From an uncultured Clostridium sp. (lineage in GTDB: Bacteria; Bacillota; Clostridia; TANB77; CAG-508), in the NCBI GenBank assembly GCA_900553985.1, contig USFW01000028.1:1-23150 (forward strand): a DNA stretch of 23,150 nucleotides, in the 5' to 3' direction. Below, piece by piece: positions 15,419 through 23,150 of the stretch. The number at the start of each line of letters is the position of its first letter. Within the stretch, counting starts at the first letter, position 1. The notes under the pieces are model-generated. The model made no database searches. It was not told the origin of the DNA and saw only the letters and a program-made list of their open reading frames with translations. The position numbers and the translations under genes were made by a program.

Positions 15419-18400
15419 TTAGCGTTCTATATCAACTTTTAAGTTTTCCCCATTGATATTTGTATCTATATAGTCTCTGCCTTCTTTATTGTAGAAAATA
15501 TTATCTGCCAATGTATCATGTTTTATTGTTTCTTCAAATTTTCTTATTACATTTTCTATTTTTTCATTATCTGAAACATATAAATTAATTCTATCTAGTA
15601 CTTCAAAGTTTTTATCTTTTCTCATATTTTGTACTTTTGATAATACTTCTCTTAATATTCCCTCTTCTTGTAATTCTGGAGTTATAGTTGTGTCTAATAC
15701 TACCCCTATTTCTCCTTCTCCACTAAATGCAAATCCTTCTTTTCCTTGCATTGTTATTAATAAATTATTAGCATCTAGTCCAATTTCTATTCCGTCTATC
15801 TCTATATATTCAACCTTACCTTGTTTTACCTTACTTGCTAAATCCATTTGATTTTTCTTTGAAATTTCTTCTCTTATCTTAGGAATTAATTTTCCATATT
15901 CTTTTCCTAAGACTGGTAAATTTGGTTTTATTTCAAAGTTGACATAGTCTGACATTTCTGCTCCTAATTTAACCTCTTTTACATTTAGTTCTTCTTTTAC
16001 TATATCTGTATAATATTCTGGAAGTGTGTCTATTGATATTAACATTTCTGATAATGGTTGTCTATTTTTTATATTAACCGCATTTCTTGCGCTTCTTCCT
16101 AATTTTACAATTTTATAAGCTAAGTCCATTTCAGCTTCTAAGTTTTTATCTATTACACTTTCATCTACTTCTGGCCATTCGCATAAATGTACACTTTCTG
16201 GTTTAGTATTATCTAAATTTATTACTAAATTTTGATATATTTCATCAGTAATAAATGGTACAAATGGTGCTGAAACTTTTATTAATGTTGTTAATACATT
16301 ATATAATGTTACATATGCTCCTATTTTTTCGTCATTTAGTTCTTGACTCCAAAATCTTTCTCTGTTTCTTCTTACATACCAATTTGATAATTCATCTGTA
16401 AATTCTTCTATTTCTATTGCTGCTCCTGTAATATCATAATTTTCTAACTTATTATCTACTTCTTTTACTAAAGTATTTAGTTTTGATATTATCCATTTAT
16501 CCATTATATTTGTTATTTTAAAATCTTTATATTTTAAAGGATTGAATTGGTCAATTTCTGCATATAGAACATAGAATGAATATACATTCCATAATGTACT
16601 TAAAAATCCTCTTTGAGTTTCTTTTACATTATCTATTGATAATCTTGTTGGTAACCATGGACTACTACATGTGTAGAAATGCCATCTGGTAGCATCAGCT
16701 CCTACTGTATTTAATAATTCCATTGGGTTTACACCATTTCCTTTTGATTTAGACATTTTTTGTCCTTTTTCATCTAGTACATGACCTAATACTACACAAT
16801 TTTCAAATGGTGTTTTGTTAAATAATGCTGTTCCTACTGCTGTTAATGTATAGAACCATCCTCTTGTTTGGTCTATTGCTTCTGAAATAAATCCTGCTGG
16901 AAAATTATTTTCAAACATTTCTTTATTCTCAAATGGATAGTGCCATTGTGCAAAAGGCATTGAACCTGAATCAAACCAACAATCTATAACTTCTTTTGCT
17001 CTATGCATTTTTTTGCCACATTTTGGACATTTTAAATCTACTGCATCAATATATGGTTTATGCAATTCTATATCTTCTGGTACATCTATTCCTTTTTCTT
17101 TTAATTCTTCTATACTTCCAATACATTCTCTATGTCCACAGTTTTCATCTTCACAAGTCCAAATTGGAAGTGGTGTTCCCCAATATCTATCTCTTGAAAT
17201 TCCCCAGTCTATTACATTTTCTAAGAACTTACCAAATCTTCCTGTTTTTATTGTTTCTGGATACCAATTTACCTTGCTATTATTTTCAACTAAGTTATCT
17301 CTTAGTTTACTCATTGCAACAAACCAACTTTCTTTTGGATAATATAGAAGTGGTGTATCACATCTCCAACAATGTGGATATGAGTGCAAGTGTTTTTCTT
17401 TACTAAATAATTTATTTTCATTTGCAAGCCATTTACAAATATCTTCATTACAGTCTCTTACAAATCTTCCAGCCCATGGTTCTACTTCTTCTACAAATTT
17501 TCCTTCTTTATCTACTAAATTAATAAATGTAATTCCATTTTGTTTTGCAACTAAACTGTCATCTTCTCCATAAGCTGGTGCTATATGAACTATTCCTGTA
17601 CCATCAGTTAATGTAACATAGTCTCCATGTATTACCTCAAAAGCTTTTCCTTCTACTTTTCCAAATGGTATTAATTGTTCATATTTTACTCCTAATAATT
17701 CCTCACCCTTGAATGTTTTTATAATATCATATGGTGTTTCTCTTAATACAGATTCTAATAAATCCTTTGCTAATATATAATTTTCATATTTTGGCTCTTC
17801 ATCAGTTCCGATATTTGCTTTTATTTCTACATATTCATATGCTTTATTTACACATAATGCTAAGTTTGATGGTAGTGTCCATGGAGTTGTAGTCCAAGCT
17901 AATATATATGTGTTTTCTTCTCCTACAACTTTAAATTTAGCTATACAAGTTAAATCTTTTACATCTTTATATCCTTGCGCAACTTCATGTGATGATAATG
18001 CAGTACCACATCTTGGACAATATGGCATTACTTTATGTCCTTCATACAAAAGACCTTTATCCCACATTTGTTTTAAAGCCCACCATACTGATTCAATATA
18101 GTTATTATGATAAGTTACATATGGATTTTCCATGTCTACCCAATAACCAACTTTGTCTGTCATTTCTTCCCACATGTGAACATAAGTGAAAACACTTTCT
18201 TTGCATTCTTTTACGAATTTTTCTACTCCATATTCTTCTATTTGCTCTTTACCTGATATTCCTAATTTCTTTTCTATTTCAAGCTCAACTGGTAATCCAT
18301 GTGTATCCCAACCAGCTTTTCTTATAACCTTATAACCTTTCATTACTTTGTATCTTGGTATTAAGTCTTTCATAACTCTTGTTTCAATATGTCCTACATG

Positions 18401-18562
18401 AGGTTTTCCATTTGCTGTTGGAGGTCCATCATAAAATGTAAAATATCTTTTTCCTTCATTTTCAGCAAAACTTTTTTTAATTATGTTTTTTTCTTTCCAC
18501 ATCTTTGATACTTGATTTTCCATTCCAACAAAACCGTCTTTTAGTTCTACTTTCTTATACAT
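15419..18562 (-). CDS. ileS: Isoleucine--tRNA ligase, long (IleRS2-like) form
   Basis: 1047 residues, longer than the roughly 920-residue common bacterial IleRS. Class Ia synthetase charging tRNA-Ile. The HIGH motif is HVGH (55-58, in GPPTANGKPHVGH) and the KMSKS motif is KMSKS (602-606). The region AGWDTHGLPVELEIEKKLGI and the overall length resemble the Thermus/eukaryote-like IleRS type. Cys pairs YCPRCG, CWRC and CPKCGKK look metal-binding. The editing domain contains AWTTTPWTLPSN. The C-terminal extension carries the anticodon-binding and IleRS2-type tail. Members of this type are often less sensitive to mupirocin, which is not proven here. The start at 18562 follows AAGGAGG, and a T-box leader controls it. 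Confidence 0.97.
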   Translation of the reverse strand: MYKKVELKDGFVGMENQVSKMWKEKNIIKKSFAENEGKRYFTFYDGPPTANGKPHVGHIETRVMKDLIPRYKVMKGYKVIRKAGWDTHGLPVELEIEKKLGISGKEQIEEYGVEKFVKECKESVFTYVHMWEEMTDKVGYWVDMENPYVTYHNNYIESVWWALKQMWDKGLLYEGHKVMPYCPRCGTALSSHEVAQGYKDVKDLTCIAKFKVVGEENTYILAWTTTPWTLPSNLALCVNKAYEYVEIKANIGTDEEPKYENYILAKDLLESVLRETPYDIIKTFKGEELLGVKYEQLIPFGKVEGKAFEVIHGDYVTLTDGTGIVHIAPAYGEDDSLVAKQNGITFINLVDKEGKFVEEVEPWAGRFVRDCNEDICKWLANENKLFSKEKHLHSYPHCWRCDTPLLYYPKESWFVAMSKLRDNLVENNSKVNWYPETIKTGRFGKFLENVIDWGISRDRYWGTPLPIWTCEDENCGHRECIGSIEELKEKGIDVPEDIELHKPYIDAVDLKCPKCGKKMHRAKEVIDCWFDSGSMPFAQWHYPFENKEMFENNFPAGFISEAIDQTRGWFYTLTAVGTALFNKTPFENCVVLGHVLDEKGQKMSKSKGNGVNPMELLNTVGADATRWHFYTCSSPWLPTRLSIDNVKETQRGFLSTLWNVYSFYVLYAEIDQFNPLKYKDFKITNIMDKWIISKLNTLVKEVDNKLENYDITGAAIEIEEFTDELSNWYVRRNRERFWSQELNDEKIGAYVTLYNVLTTLIKVSAPFVPFITDEIYQNLVINLDNTKPESVHLCEWPEVDESVIDKNLEAEMDLAYKIVKLGRSARNAVNIKNRQPLSEMLISIDTLPEYYTDIVKEELNVKEVKLGAEMSDYVNFEIKPNLPVLGKEYGKLIPKIREEISKKNQMDLASKVKQGKVEYIEIDGIEIGLDANNLLITMQGKEGFAFSGEGEIGVVLDTTITPELQEEGILREVLSKVQNMRKDKNFEVLDRINLYVSDNEKIENVIRKFEETIKHDTLADNIFYNKEGRDYIDTNINGENLKVDIER

Positions 18563-18614
18563 AAAATTCCTCCTTATTTTCTATATGTTAAAATTACTAA
18601 ATATTAATTTAAAC

Positions 18615-18945
18615 ATCAAAAAAAGCTATCTATCCTATATAAATTTAGGACGAAATAGCTTTTAAATTCCGTGGTACCACCTATTTTAGCAAATTTATAA
18701 TTTTTTTATTGCATAGAAAAAAGCAATTTTTATCTTGTTTCGATATATCTTTTCTATTTACTTATATTTTTGCTCACTCATTTTATCTTTAACGCAGATT
18801 TACGATTATGCTTAATTTTTTATGTTTTCAGCATAACAACAGTTAGGTGATAATAAATAAATTTTACTTACCAAATTTTCAGCTTCCTTTGGCTCTCTTT
18901 TTAAGATATTGTTTTATTTATCTTGTCCTAACTTTAGTTTTTAAA
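18615..18945 (-). promoter_or_regulatory. T-box riboswitch leader of ileS (tRNA-Ile sensor, AUC specifier)
   Basis: Stem I base AGTTAGG (18933-18927) pairs perfectly with CCTAACT (18847-18841). The triplet ATC (18851-18849), an isoleucine codon, stands one base before the 3' arm, exactly as GTA does in the valS leader. The T-box core AGGTGGTACCACGG lies at 18682-18669. The terminator hairpin AAAAGCTATTTCGTCCTA... (18663-18618) ends in TTTTTTT about 55 bases before the ileS ATG. Confidence 0.96.
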
Positions 18946-18957
18946 TTAATTTTTAAT

Positions 18958-18985
18958 ATTATATCATGTTTTTTTCATTTTTCAA
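18958..18985 (-). promoter_or_regulatory. Promoter of the ileS leader
   Basis: TTGAAA (18985-18980), 16-base spacer, TATAAT (18963-18958), about 25-30 bases before the base of stem I. Confidence 0.75.
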
Positions 18986-19014
18986 GTATTTTAATAAAAC
19001 TTTTACAAAAATTA

Positions 19015-19063
19015 GTTACAGGATAATGGTTTTTATTGTAGAGAAGCTGGAAATAGTTGATAA
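19015..19063 (+). repeat. 49-bp dispersed repeat, copy 1
   Basis: Identical over 49 bases to 22991-23039. It begins GTTACAGGATAATGG and ends AAATAGTTGATAA, in the same orientation. It lies between the ileS promoter and the glycosyltransferase terminator. It can fold a small AGCTG-GAAA-TAGTT hairpin with a GNRA-type loop. There is no coding frame of note. Confidence 0.9.
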
Positions 19064-19161
19064 AAAATATAATTAAAATAAATTAAATTCTAATATTAAA
19101 TTTATTTTCAAGCTTTAATAAGAATTAAAATTTATAATATTTCTTCTATTTACTAAAAATA

Positions 19162-19205
19162 AAAAACTATACAAAAAATATATTTTATATTTTGTATAGT
19201 TTTTT
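19162..19205. terminator. Terminator of the glycosyltransferase gene
   Basis: AAAAACTATACAAAA (19162-19176) and its complement near 19190-19204 form a stem flanked by A and T runs on both strands. It starts a few bases past the stop at 19210. Confidence 0.85.
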
Positions 19206-19209
19206 ATTT

Positions 19210-20469
19210 TTAAACTAACTCTTTCTCTGTTTGTGTTTCTTCTGACACATCTGCTATTTTTATATTTCTTACATGGTTTATTTTTTCCCATGTTACATTT
19301 CTTACAAATAAACATTTAAAATTAATCAAAATCCATGTTAATAAAAATAGTGGATAACAAAGTAATCCTTTTAACATTGGTTTTATTTTTCTTCCATCTA
19401 GCCACATTGCAAACATTCCTACAAATATAGGTAATACAAATGTTGGAACTAAATAGAATAATATATTTTTAATCAATTCTGCTGTTGTAATTGCTGCTGA
19501 ATTATACATAATAAAGTTTGAGAATAATAGTAATAAGGTAATTACAAACATTGGTATACTTCCTACTATATATAATAAACCATCTAAATTCATCATATTT
19601 TTATTTTCTTTTGCTGCAACTGCTAATTGTTTTGTATAAGTTTTTATACATTGCATATGACCAACTGTCCATCTACTTCTTTGTGACCAACTTTGTTTAA
19701 ATCCTGTTGGTTGTTCATCATATACTATGGCATCTGTTGCCCATCCTAATTTTTTACCTTTAATAATTCTTTTTAATGAAAATTCAATATCCTCTGTTAA
19801 TGTTACTGTATCCCATCCTTGTGGTTTTACTACATCAAATTTAACCATAAAACCTGTTCCATTTAATAATGGTGATAAACCTAAATTATATCTTGCTAAG
19901 TGATAAAATCTATGCATTTGCCAATAAAATATTGCATATCCTGCTGTTATCCAGTTGTCTGAAGGATTTTTTATATCTCTATATCCTTGAACAACATCTT
20001 CTCCTTGGCATAATTTTTTATTCATATTTTTAATGAAATTTTTATCTACAATATTATCTGCATCAAATACAAAGAATGCATCATATGGAGCATCTTCTTT
20101 TATTTTTTGTTGTAAAAACCAATTTAATGCATAACCTTTTGTTTTCTTAGTTTCATCAAATCTTTCATATACAATAGCTCCTGCTTCTCTAGCTACTTTT
20201 GCAGTATTATCTGTGCAATTATCTGCTATTACATATATGTCATATAGTTCTTTATTATATGTTTGTTGTTTTAAACTTTCTATTAAATTTGCCACAACTG
20301 CTTCTTCATTATGTGCTGGTATTATAGCCATAAATCTGTGGTCTTTTTTTACTTTTAATGGCTTTTCTTTTAATTTTACTAAAGAACATAAGCTAACTAA
20401 TACTTGATATAACCAAAATATTGTTATAATCCAAACTAGGGCTTCTCTTAGTATATATAAATAATCCAT
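19210..20469 (-). CDS. Membrane processive glycosyltransferase, family 2
   Basis: 419 residues. An N-terminal membrane helix (about 10-30) is followed by a cytoplasmic GT-A catalytic domain starting AIIPAHNEE, with DNCTDNT (83-89), DAD (136-138), TED (225-227) and Q-R-S-R-W (263-267). This is the D, DxD, TED, QxxRW set of cellulose/hyaluronan/poly-GlcNAc-type synthases. Three C-terminal helices (about 298-320, 332-354, 366-386) would form the export pore. It most likely polymerises and exports a polysaccharide or glycosylates a lipid; the sugar cannot be told. It is monocistronic with its own promoter and terminator. The start at 20469 follows GAGGT. Confidence 0.9.
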   Translation of the reverse strand: MDYLYILREALVWIITIFWLYQVLVSLCSLVKLKEKPLKVKKDHRFMAIIPAHNEEAVVANLIESLKQQTYNKELYDIYVIADNCTDNTAKVAREAGAIVYERFDETKKTKGYALNWFLQQKIKEDAPYDAFFVFDADNIVDKNFIKNMNKKLCQGEDVVQGYRDIKNPSDNWITAGYAIFYWQMHRFYHLARYNLGLSPLLNGTGFMVKFDVVKPQGWDTVTLTEDIEFSLKRIIKGKKLGWATDAIVYDEQPTGFKQSWSQRSRWTVGHMQCIKTYTKQLAVAAKENKNMMNLDGLLYIVGSIPMFVITLLLLFSNFIMYNSAAITTAELIKNILFYLVPTFVLPIFVGMFAMWLDGRKIKPMLKGLLCYPLFLLTWILINFKCLFVRNVTWEKINHVRNIKIADVSEETQTEKELV

Positions 20470-20529
20470 TTTTTTACCTCACTTTAAATAATTAATAATA
20501 TTGCTATATATTATTATACTACCTTTTTA

Positions 20530-20558
20530 ATTATACTATTATTAGAAAAATATTGCAA
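20530..20558 (-). promoter_or_regulatory. Promoter of the glycosyltransferase gene
   Basis: TTGCAA (20558-20553), 17-base spacer, TATAAT (20535-20530), about 60 bases before the ATG. A second TATAAT at 20518-20513 lacks a good -35. Confidence 0.8.
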
Positions 20559-20688
20559 CGATTTTGGTAAATTTTAATAAAAATTTAATAAATTTCTGAA
20601 TATTCATATTTCATTTTTTAACTGTAAATAGCCTCTTTTATTCATATGTTCTTTTTTATCATTTGCTAAAACTTAACTATTATTTTAT

Positions 20689-21330
20689 TTATCTGTTTCC
20701 ATCAGGCATGAATTCTTCATTATATTCTTCTTCTATTTCTTCTATAATTTCTTCATTGCTTAAATTATTATCACTATTTTCCCTATTTTTTTCTTCAAAT
20801 TTTTGCTTAGCATATTCTTCATCTGGTTTACCATTCTTGTAAAGTCCCCATTTAGTGGCTAATTCAGCAAATGTAATTTTATCTCCATTTTCTAATTTTA
20901 CAAAATCTTCTTCTATTTCTTCATTTTCTGGTAAATGTGATTTAGTTTGTTCGTCCCCATCTATATCCTCTATTTCTAAATTTTCACATGCTTTTCCATC
21001 TATTTCATGTACTTTAGCTTCTTGATAACTTCTTTCAACTGAACGATATCCAGTAGTATGTTCTCCTACTAATTCTCTTTCTTCATCAGTTCTTTCCCAT
21101 ACATTATCAGTTTCTAGTTGTATATCTAAGCTTTTATTTCCTTCTACTCCTTTTCCTCCTAATGTTTTTCTTGGAGAATGATATACTTCTAGTTCACCAT
21201 ATCTTCCATTTTTAACAGAAAAAGTTCCTTCTCCTATTTTAAATCTAGATAATACGTCATCTTGTTTTATTTCTCCATTTCTTGAAACTTGATAATTTTT
21301 TTCAGTTGGATTATCTCCCTCTTGATAATC
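20689..21330 (-). pseudogene. C-terminal part of the acidic protein gene, cut off by an in-frame TAA
   Basis: 213 uninterrupted sense codons in the same frame as the gene at 21331-22023, starting directly after its TAA and ending in TAA at 20689-20691. It reads DYQEGDNPTEKNY..., then IGEGTFSVKNGRYGELEVYHSPRK, QLETDNVWER, ITFAELATKWGLYKNGKPDEE and a Glu-rich tail closing FMPDGNR. There is no ATG, GTG or TTG until the Met five residues before the end, and no ribosome site, so it cannot be translated as an ordinary separate gene. It is best read as the distal half of one ancestral 444-residue protein. A sequence error or regulated readthrough remains possible. Confidence 0.85.
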
Positions 21331-22023
21331 TTACTCTAACTCCATAGGAACCACTGTACCATCTGATGCTATTGCTACAAAAGAATATCTTGTAGTATTT
21401 TCTTTGGCAATTTTTCCACTTGTATTTGTTAGATTATCCATTTGTTCTGATTCTATTATTCCCATTTTCACAAATTTTTTTCCTTCTAGTTTAGGCATTT
21501 TGCCTTCATCTGAAATTAGTTGCCCTAAATCTCTAATATCTGTAACTTTATCATTAAAATTCATTTCTTGCTTTATTGTTACATCTTTTTCTGTTCCTAA
21601 TACTTTTTCAGTTTCATTTTTAGTGTCTTTTTTCTTTTTTAATTCTTCTTCATTTTGTTTATTTTCTATCTTCTCGTCTAATTTAACTGTTGCAATTCTT
21701 GTAATATCTTCATTTTCTTCAAGTTGTAAAAGTTGTTCTAATACATCTACTTGTTCTTTTTCATAATCTGGTTGCATCTCTTCTATTTCTTCTTCATCTA
21801 ATATATCTACTAAATCCTCTATTTCATCTCTTATATTACTTGATAATTCATTTGCCAAAGTATTTTCCTTAAATAAAATTTTTTCTTCCATCCCATACAT
21901 TGTTATAGGGTCATATAGCCCTATATTTTCATTATCTAAAAAATATTCATATTTACCATTCTTTTTTGATAAACTCAATATTTTTTCTTCTCCTCCTATT
22001 TTTATCTTTCCAATATATTTCAT
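21331..22023 (-). CDS. Acidic hypothetical protein, N-terminal part of an interrupted 444-codon gene
   Basis: 230 residues before TAA (21331-21333). It starts MKYIGKIKIGGEEKIL, a beta-rich N-terminal segment, then a long Glu/Asp/Lys-rich helical middle (about 65-150), then a globular segment with DIRDLGQLISDEGKMP and NTTRYSFVAIASDGTVVPMELE just before the stop. There is no signal peptide or membrane helix. The ATG at 22023 follows GGAGGAAA. The reading frame continues unbroken for 213 further codons past the stop, so the product is probably truncated. I do not recognise a named domain. It has its own strong promoter and is not in an operon. Confidence 0.8.
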   Translation of the reverse strand: MKYIGKIKIGGEEKILSLSKKNGKYEYFLDNENIGLYDPITMYGMEEKILFKENTLANELSSNIRDEIEDLVDILDEEEIEEMQPDYEKEQVDVLEQLLQLEENEDITRIATVKLDEKIENKQNEEELKKKKDTKNETEKVLGTEKDVTIKQEMNFNDKVTDIRDLGQLISDEGKMPKLEGKKFVKMGIIESEQMDNLTNTSGKIAKENTTRYSFVAIASDGTVVPMELE

Positions 22024-22087
22024 TATTTTCCTCCAATATTTATTTTATGACTTGTAAGTTTATGTAAAATTCATATAAGCTAATTTA

Positions 22088-22116
22088 ATTATATTACACG
22101 GCTTTATCGCTTTCAA
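22088..22116 (-). promoter_or_regulatory. Promoter of the acidic protein gene
   Basis: TTGAAA (22116-22111), 17-base spacer, TATAAT (22093-22088), about 65 bases before the ATG. A near-consensus promoter on an interrupted gene suggests the interruption is recent. Between here and the HD-gene promoter at 22311 nothing else is recognised. Confidence 0.85.
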
Positions 22117-22310
22117 GTAAATTCCTATAAAAATTTAAAAATAATAATCTTTATTTTTATTATTAAATACAATGTAAGTCTAATTCTTAAGTTCTATGCC
22201 TGCACAAAACAAAAATCTGATTTTTATCTTATCAATCAAAAAGTTATATTATGTATCTACTCTATTCCTTAAATTCAATTATTAAAATATTATTAAGATT
22301 AACCAAAATA

Positions 22311-22340
22311 TTGTTATTGTCATATTATGTATGATATAAT
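22311..22340 (+). promoter_or_regulatory. Promoter of the HD-domain gene
   Basis: TTGTTA (22311-22316), 18-base spacer, TATAAT (22335-22340), followed by the ribosome site GAGGT six bases before the ATG at 22377. Confidence 0.75.
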
Positions 22341-22376
22341 TAAAATTAGAATAAATATTAATTATGAGGTATTTTT

Positions 22377-22925
22377 ATGAAGTTTGATGATACAAATATT
22401 CTTGATTATTTCCAAGAAAATGAAAAAGAATTTTTTGATATAATAGATGAATTGATAAAAAATGAAACTGTGCAAAAAATGAAGAATTTTAGGCAGCATT
22501 ATGAAACTAGCTGTTTTGACCATTGTTTAATGGTTTCTTACTATTGCTATCTTACCTGTAAAAAATATGGATTAGATTATGTTTCTGCAACTAGAGCCGG
22601 TATGTTACACGACTTATTTCTATATGATTGGAGAAAAAGGCAAGATGACAGAAAAGGTCTTCATGCTTTTACTCATGGAAAAACTGCATGTGAAAATGCT
22701 TGTAAAATTTTCAATTTAAATAATAAAGAAAAAGATATGATTACAAATCATATGTGGCCTGTTACTTTAACAATGCCAAAATCTTTTGAAGGCCTTATTC
22801 TAACTTTCGTAGACAAATACTGTGCAACAACTGAAACTTTTGAAGTCTTAAAGTCAAGAATGTTTACTAAAAAAATGTTTAGATATGCCTATGTATTTTT
22901 AAGTTTAATTATAATAAGAATTTAA
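22377..22925 (+). CDS. HD-domain phosphohydrolase
   Basis: 182 residues. HD-superfamily metal ligands in order: His49 (FDHCLMVSYY), His78-Asp79 (GMLHDLFLYDW), His96/His100 (HAFTHG), His125 (TNHMWP) and Asp146 (FVDKYC). This fits a small cytoplasmic metal-dependent phosphohydrolase related to the uncharacterised HDIG-type family. The substrate (nucleotide, cyclic dinucleotide or (p)ppGpp) is not predictable. There is no extra regulatory domain. It is the only long plus-strand gene in the window and is divergent from the acidic protein gene. No clear terminator follows; the 49-bp repeat lies 66 bases downstream. Confidence 0.88.
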   Translation: MKFDDTNILDYFQENEKEFFDIIDELIKNETVQKMKNFRQHYETSCFDHCLMVSYYCYLTCKKYGLDYVSATRAGMLHDLFLYDWRKRQDDRKGLHAFTHGKTACENACKIFNLNNKEKDMITNHMWPVTLTMPKSFEGLILTFVDKYCATTETFEVLKSRMFTKKMFRYAYVFLSLIIIRI

Positions 22926-22990
22926 TTTTATAAATAGCTAATCTTGTCATTGTAGAGTAATTGAAAATCCATTATCTAATAATATAAATT

Positions 22991-23039
22991 GTTACAGGAT
23001 AATGGTTTTTATTGTAGAGAAGCTGGAAATAGTTGATAA
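22991..23039 (+). repeat. 49-bp dispersed repeat, copy 2
   Basis: Identical to 19015-19063. Here it is preceded by a degenerate upstream echo: ATTGTAGAG also occurs near 22947, and CCATTATC (about 22968-22975) is complementary to GGATAATGG inside the repeat. Together these could form a larger stem spanning the repeat start. Confidence 0.9.
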
Positions 23040-23052
23040 TTATGATTTTTTT

Positions 23053-23150
23053 GGATTTTGATGTTCGCACGGAATGAAGATTAGAATTGTTTAGACTTTC
23101 TAATGAGGAATGCTCACGGTACTTGAAGTATGAAAGGGTCTGAGTGAGAG
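23053..23150 (+). other. Possible start of a structured RNA, truncated by the window edge
   Basis: The last 100 or so bases are clearly richer in G and C than all other spacers and carry no long reading frame. ATTAGA...TCTAAT (about 23081-23104) and GCTCAC...GTGAG (about 23112-23148) can form stems. GAGGAA-TGCTC-ACGGT loosely recalls part of RNase P RNA with gaps, but the invariant GAGGAAAGUCC is not there. Only a partial view, so family and strand are uncertain. Confidence 0.3.

Noticed and set aside
20689..22023. Genome-wide recoding of TAA as a sense codon
   Set aside because: TAA serves as a normal stop in several other genes here (for example the ATPase at 14085 and the HD gene at 22925), so the interruption is local.
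22940..23040. CRISPR array from the repeated ATTGTAGAG...TGGAAAT units
   Set aside because: Only two imperfect units with no regular spacing, and no cas genes in the window.
23053..23150. RNase P RNA
   Set aside because: GAGGAA, TGCTC and ACGGT appear in the right order, but the invariant GAGGAAAGUCC core is broken and only 100 bases are visible.

Overview
The window is very AT-rich (about three quarters A/T by eye) and codes densely, mostly on the minus strand. It reads as a chromosomal segment of a low-GC Firmicute, most likely an uncultured Clostridia-type gut bacterium. Grounds for this are two tRNA-sensing T-box leaders in front of aminoacyl-tRNA synthetase genes, sigma-A-type promoters (TTGACA/TATAAT), AAGGAGG-type ribosome sites, many U-tailed intrinsic terminators, an S11 D,D-carboxypeptidase and a CCA-encoding tRNA-Leu(UAA). 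I cannot name the species.

Layout. 1-89 is a long palindrome (REP/MITE-like). 161-2181 holds a two-component system, with the histidine kinase downstream of its OmpR-type regulator. 2407-5655 is valS with a T-box leader whose specifier reads GUA. 5880-8950 is a small accessory, partly decayed island. It holds two membrane-anchored exported proteins of unknown role, a divergent ribbon-helix-helix regulator flanked by GTACA repeats, a RelB/DinJ-type antitoxin whose YafQ-type toxin survives only as a C-terminal stub, an unknown 99-residue gene, and a tyrosine recombinase that has lost the middle of its catalytic domain. The island abuts tRNA-Leu (8999-9086), a typical integration neighbourhood, although I found no att repeat.

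9335-10744 is an S11 D-Ala-D-Ala carboxypeptidase with a highly charged linker. 11094-12416 is a two-gene operon: a DUF3006-type protein and a ComEC-like metallo-beta-lactamase-fold hydrolase anchored outside the membrane. 12417-12841 is a hairpin-rich spacer. 12842-14975 is a NatAB-like ABC exporter. 15419-18933 is ileS of the long, eukaryote-like type with an AUC-specifier T-box. 19210-20469 is a membrane processive family-2 glycosyltransferase. 20689-22023 is a 444-codon acidic gene split by one in-frame TAA. 22377-22925 is an HD-domain phosphohydrolase. A perfect 49-bp repeat occurs at 19015-19063 and 22991-23039. The last 100 bases are less AT-rich and may start a structured RNA that runs off the window.

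The most unusual items are: (i) the in-frame TAA followed by 213 uninterrupted sense codons with no usable start; (ii) the toxin stub directly behind an intact antitoxin; (iii) the recombinase lacking its box I arginine region; (iv) the 49-bp repeat near a possible structured RNA; (v) the GTACA repeats between divergent genes. I did not find a complete novel defence or retroelement system in this window.
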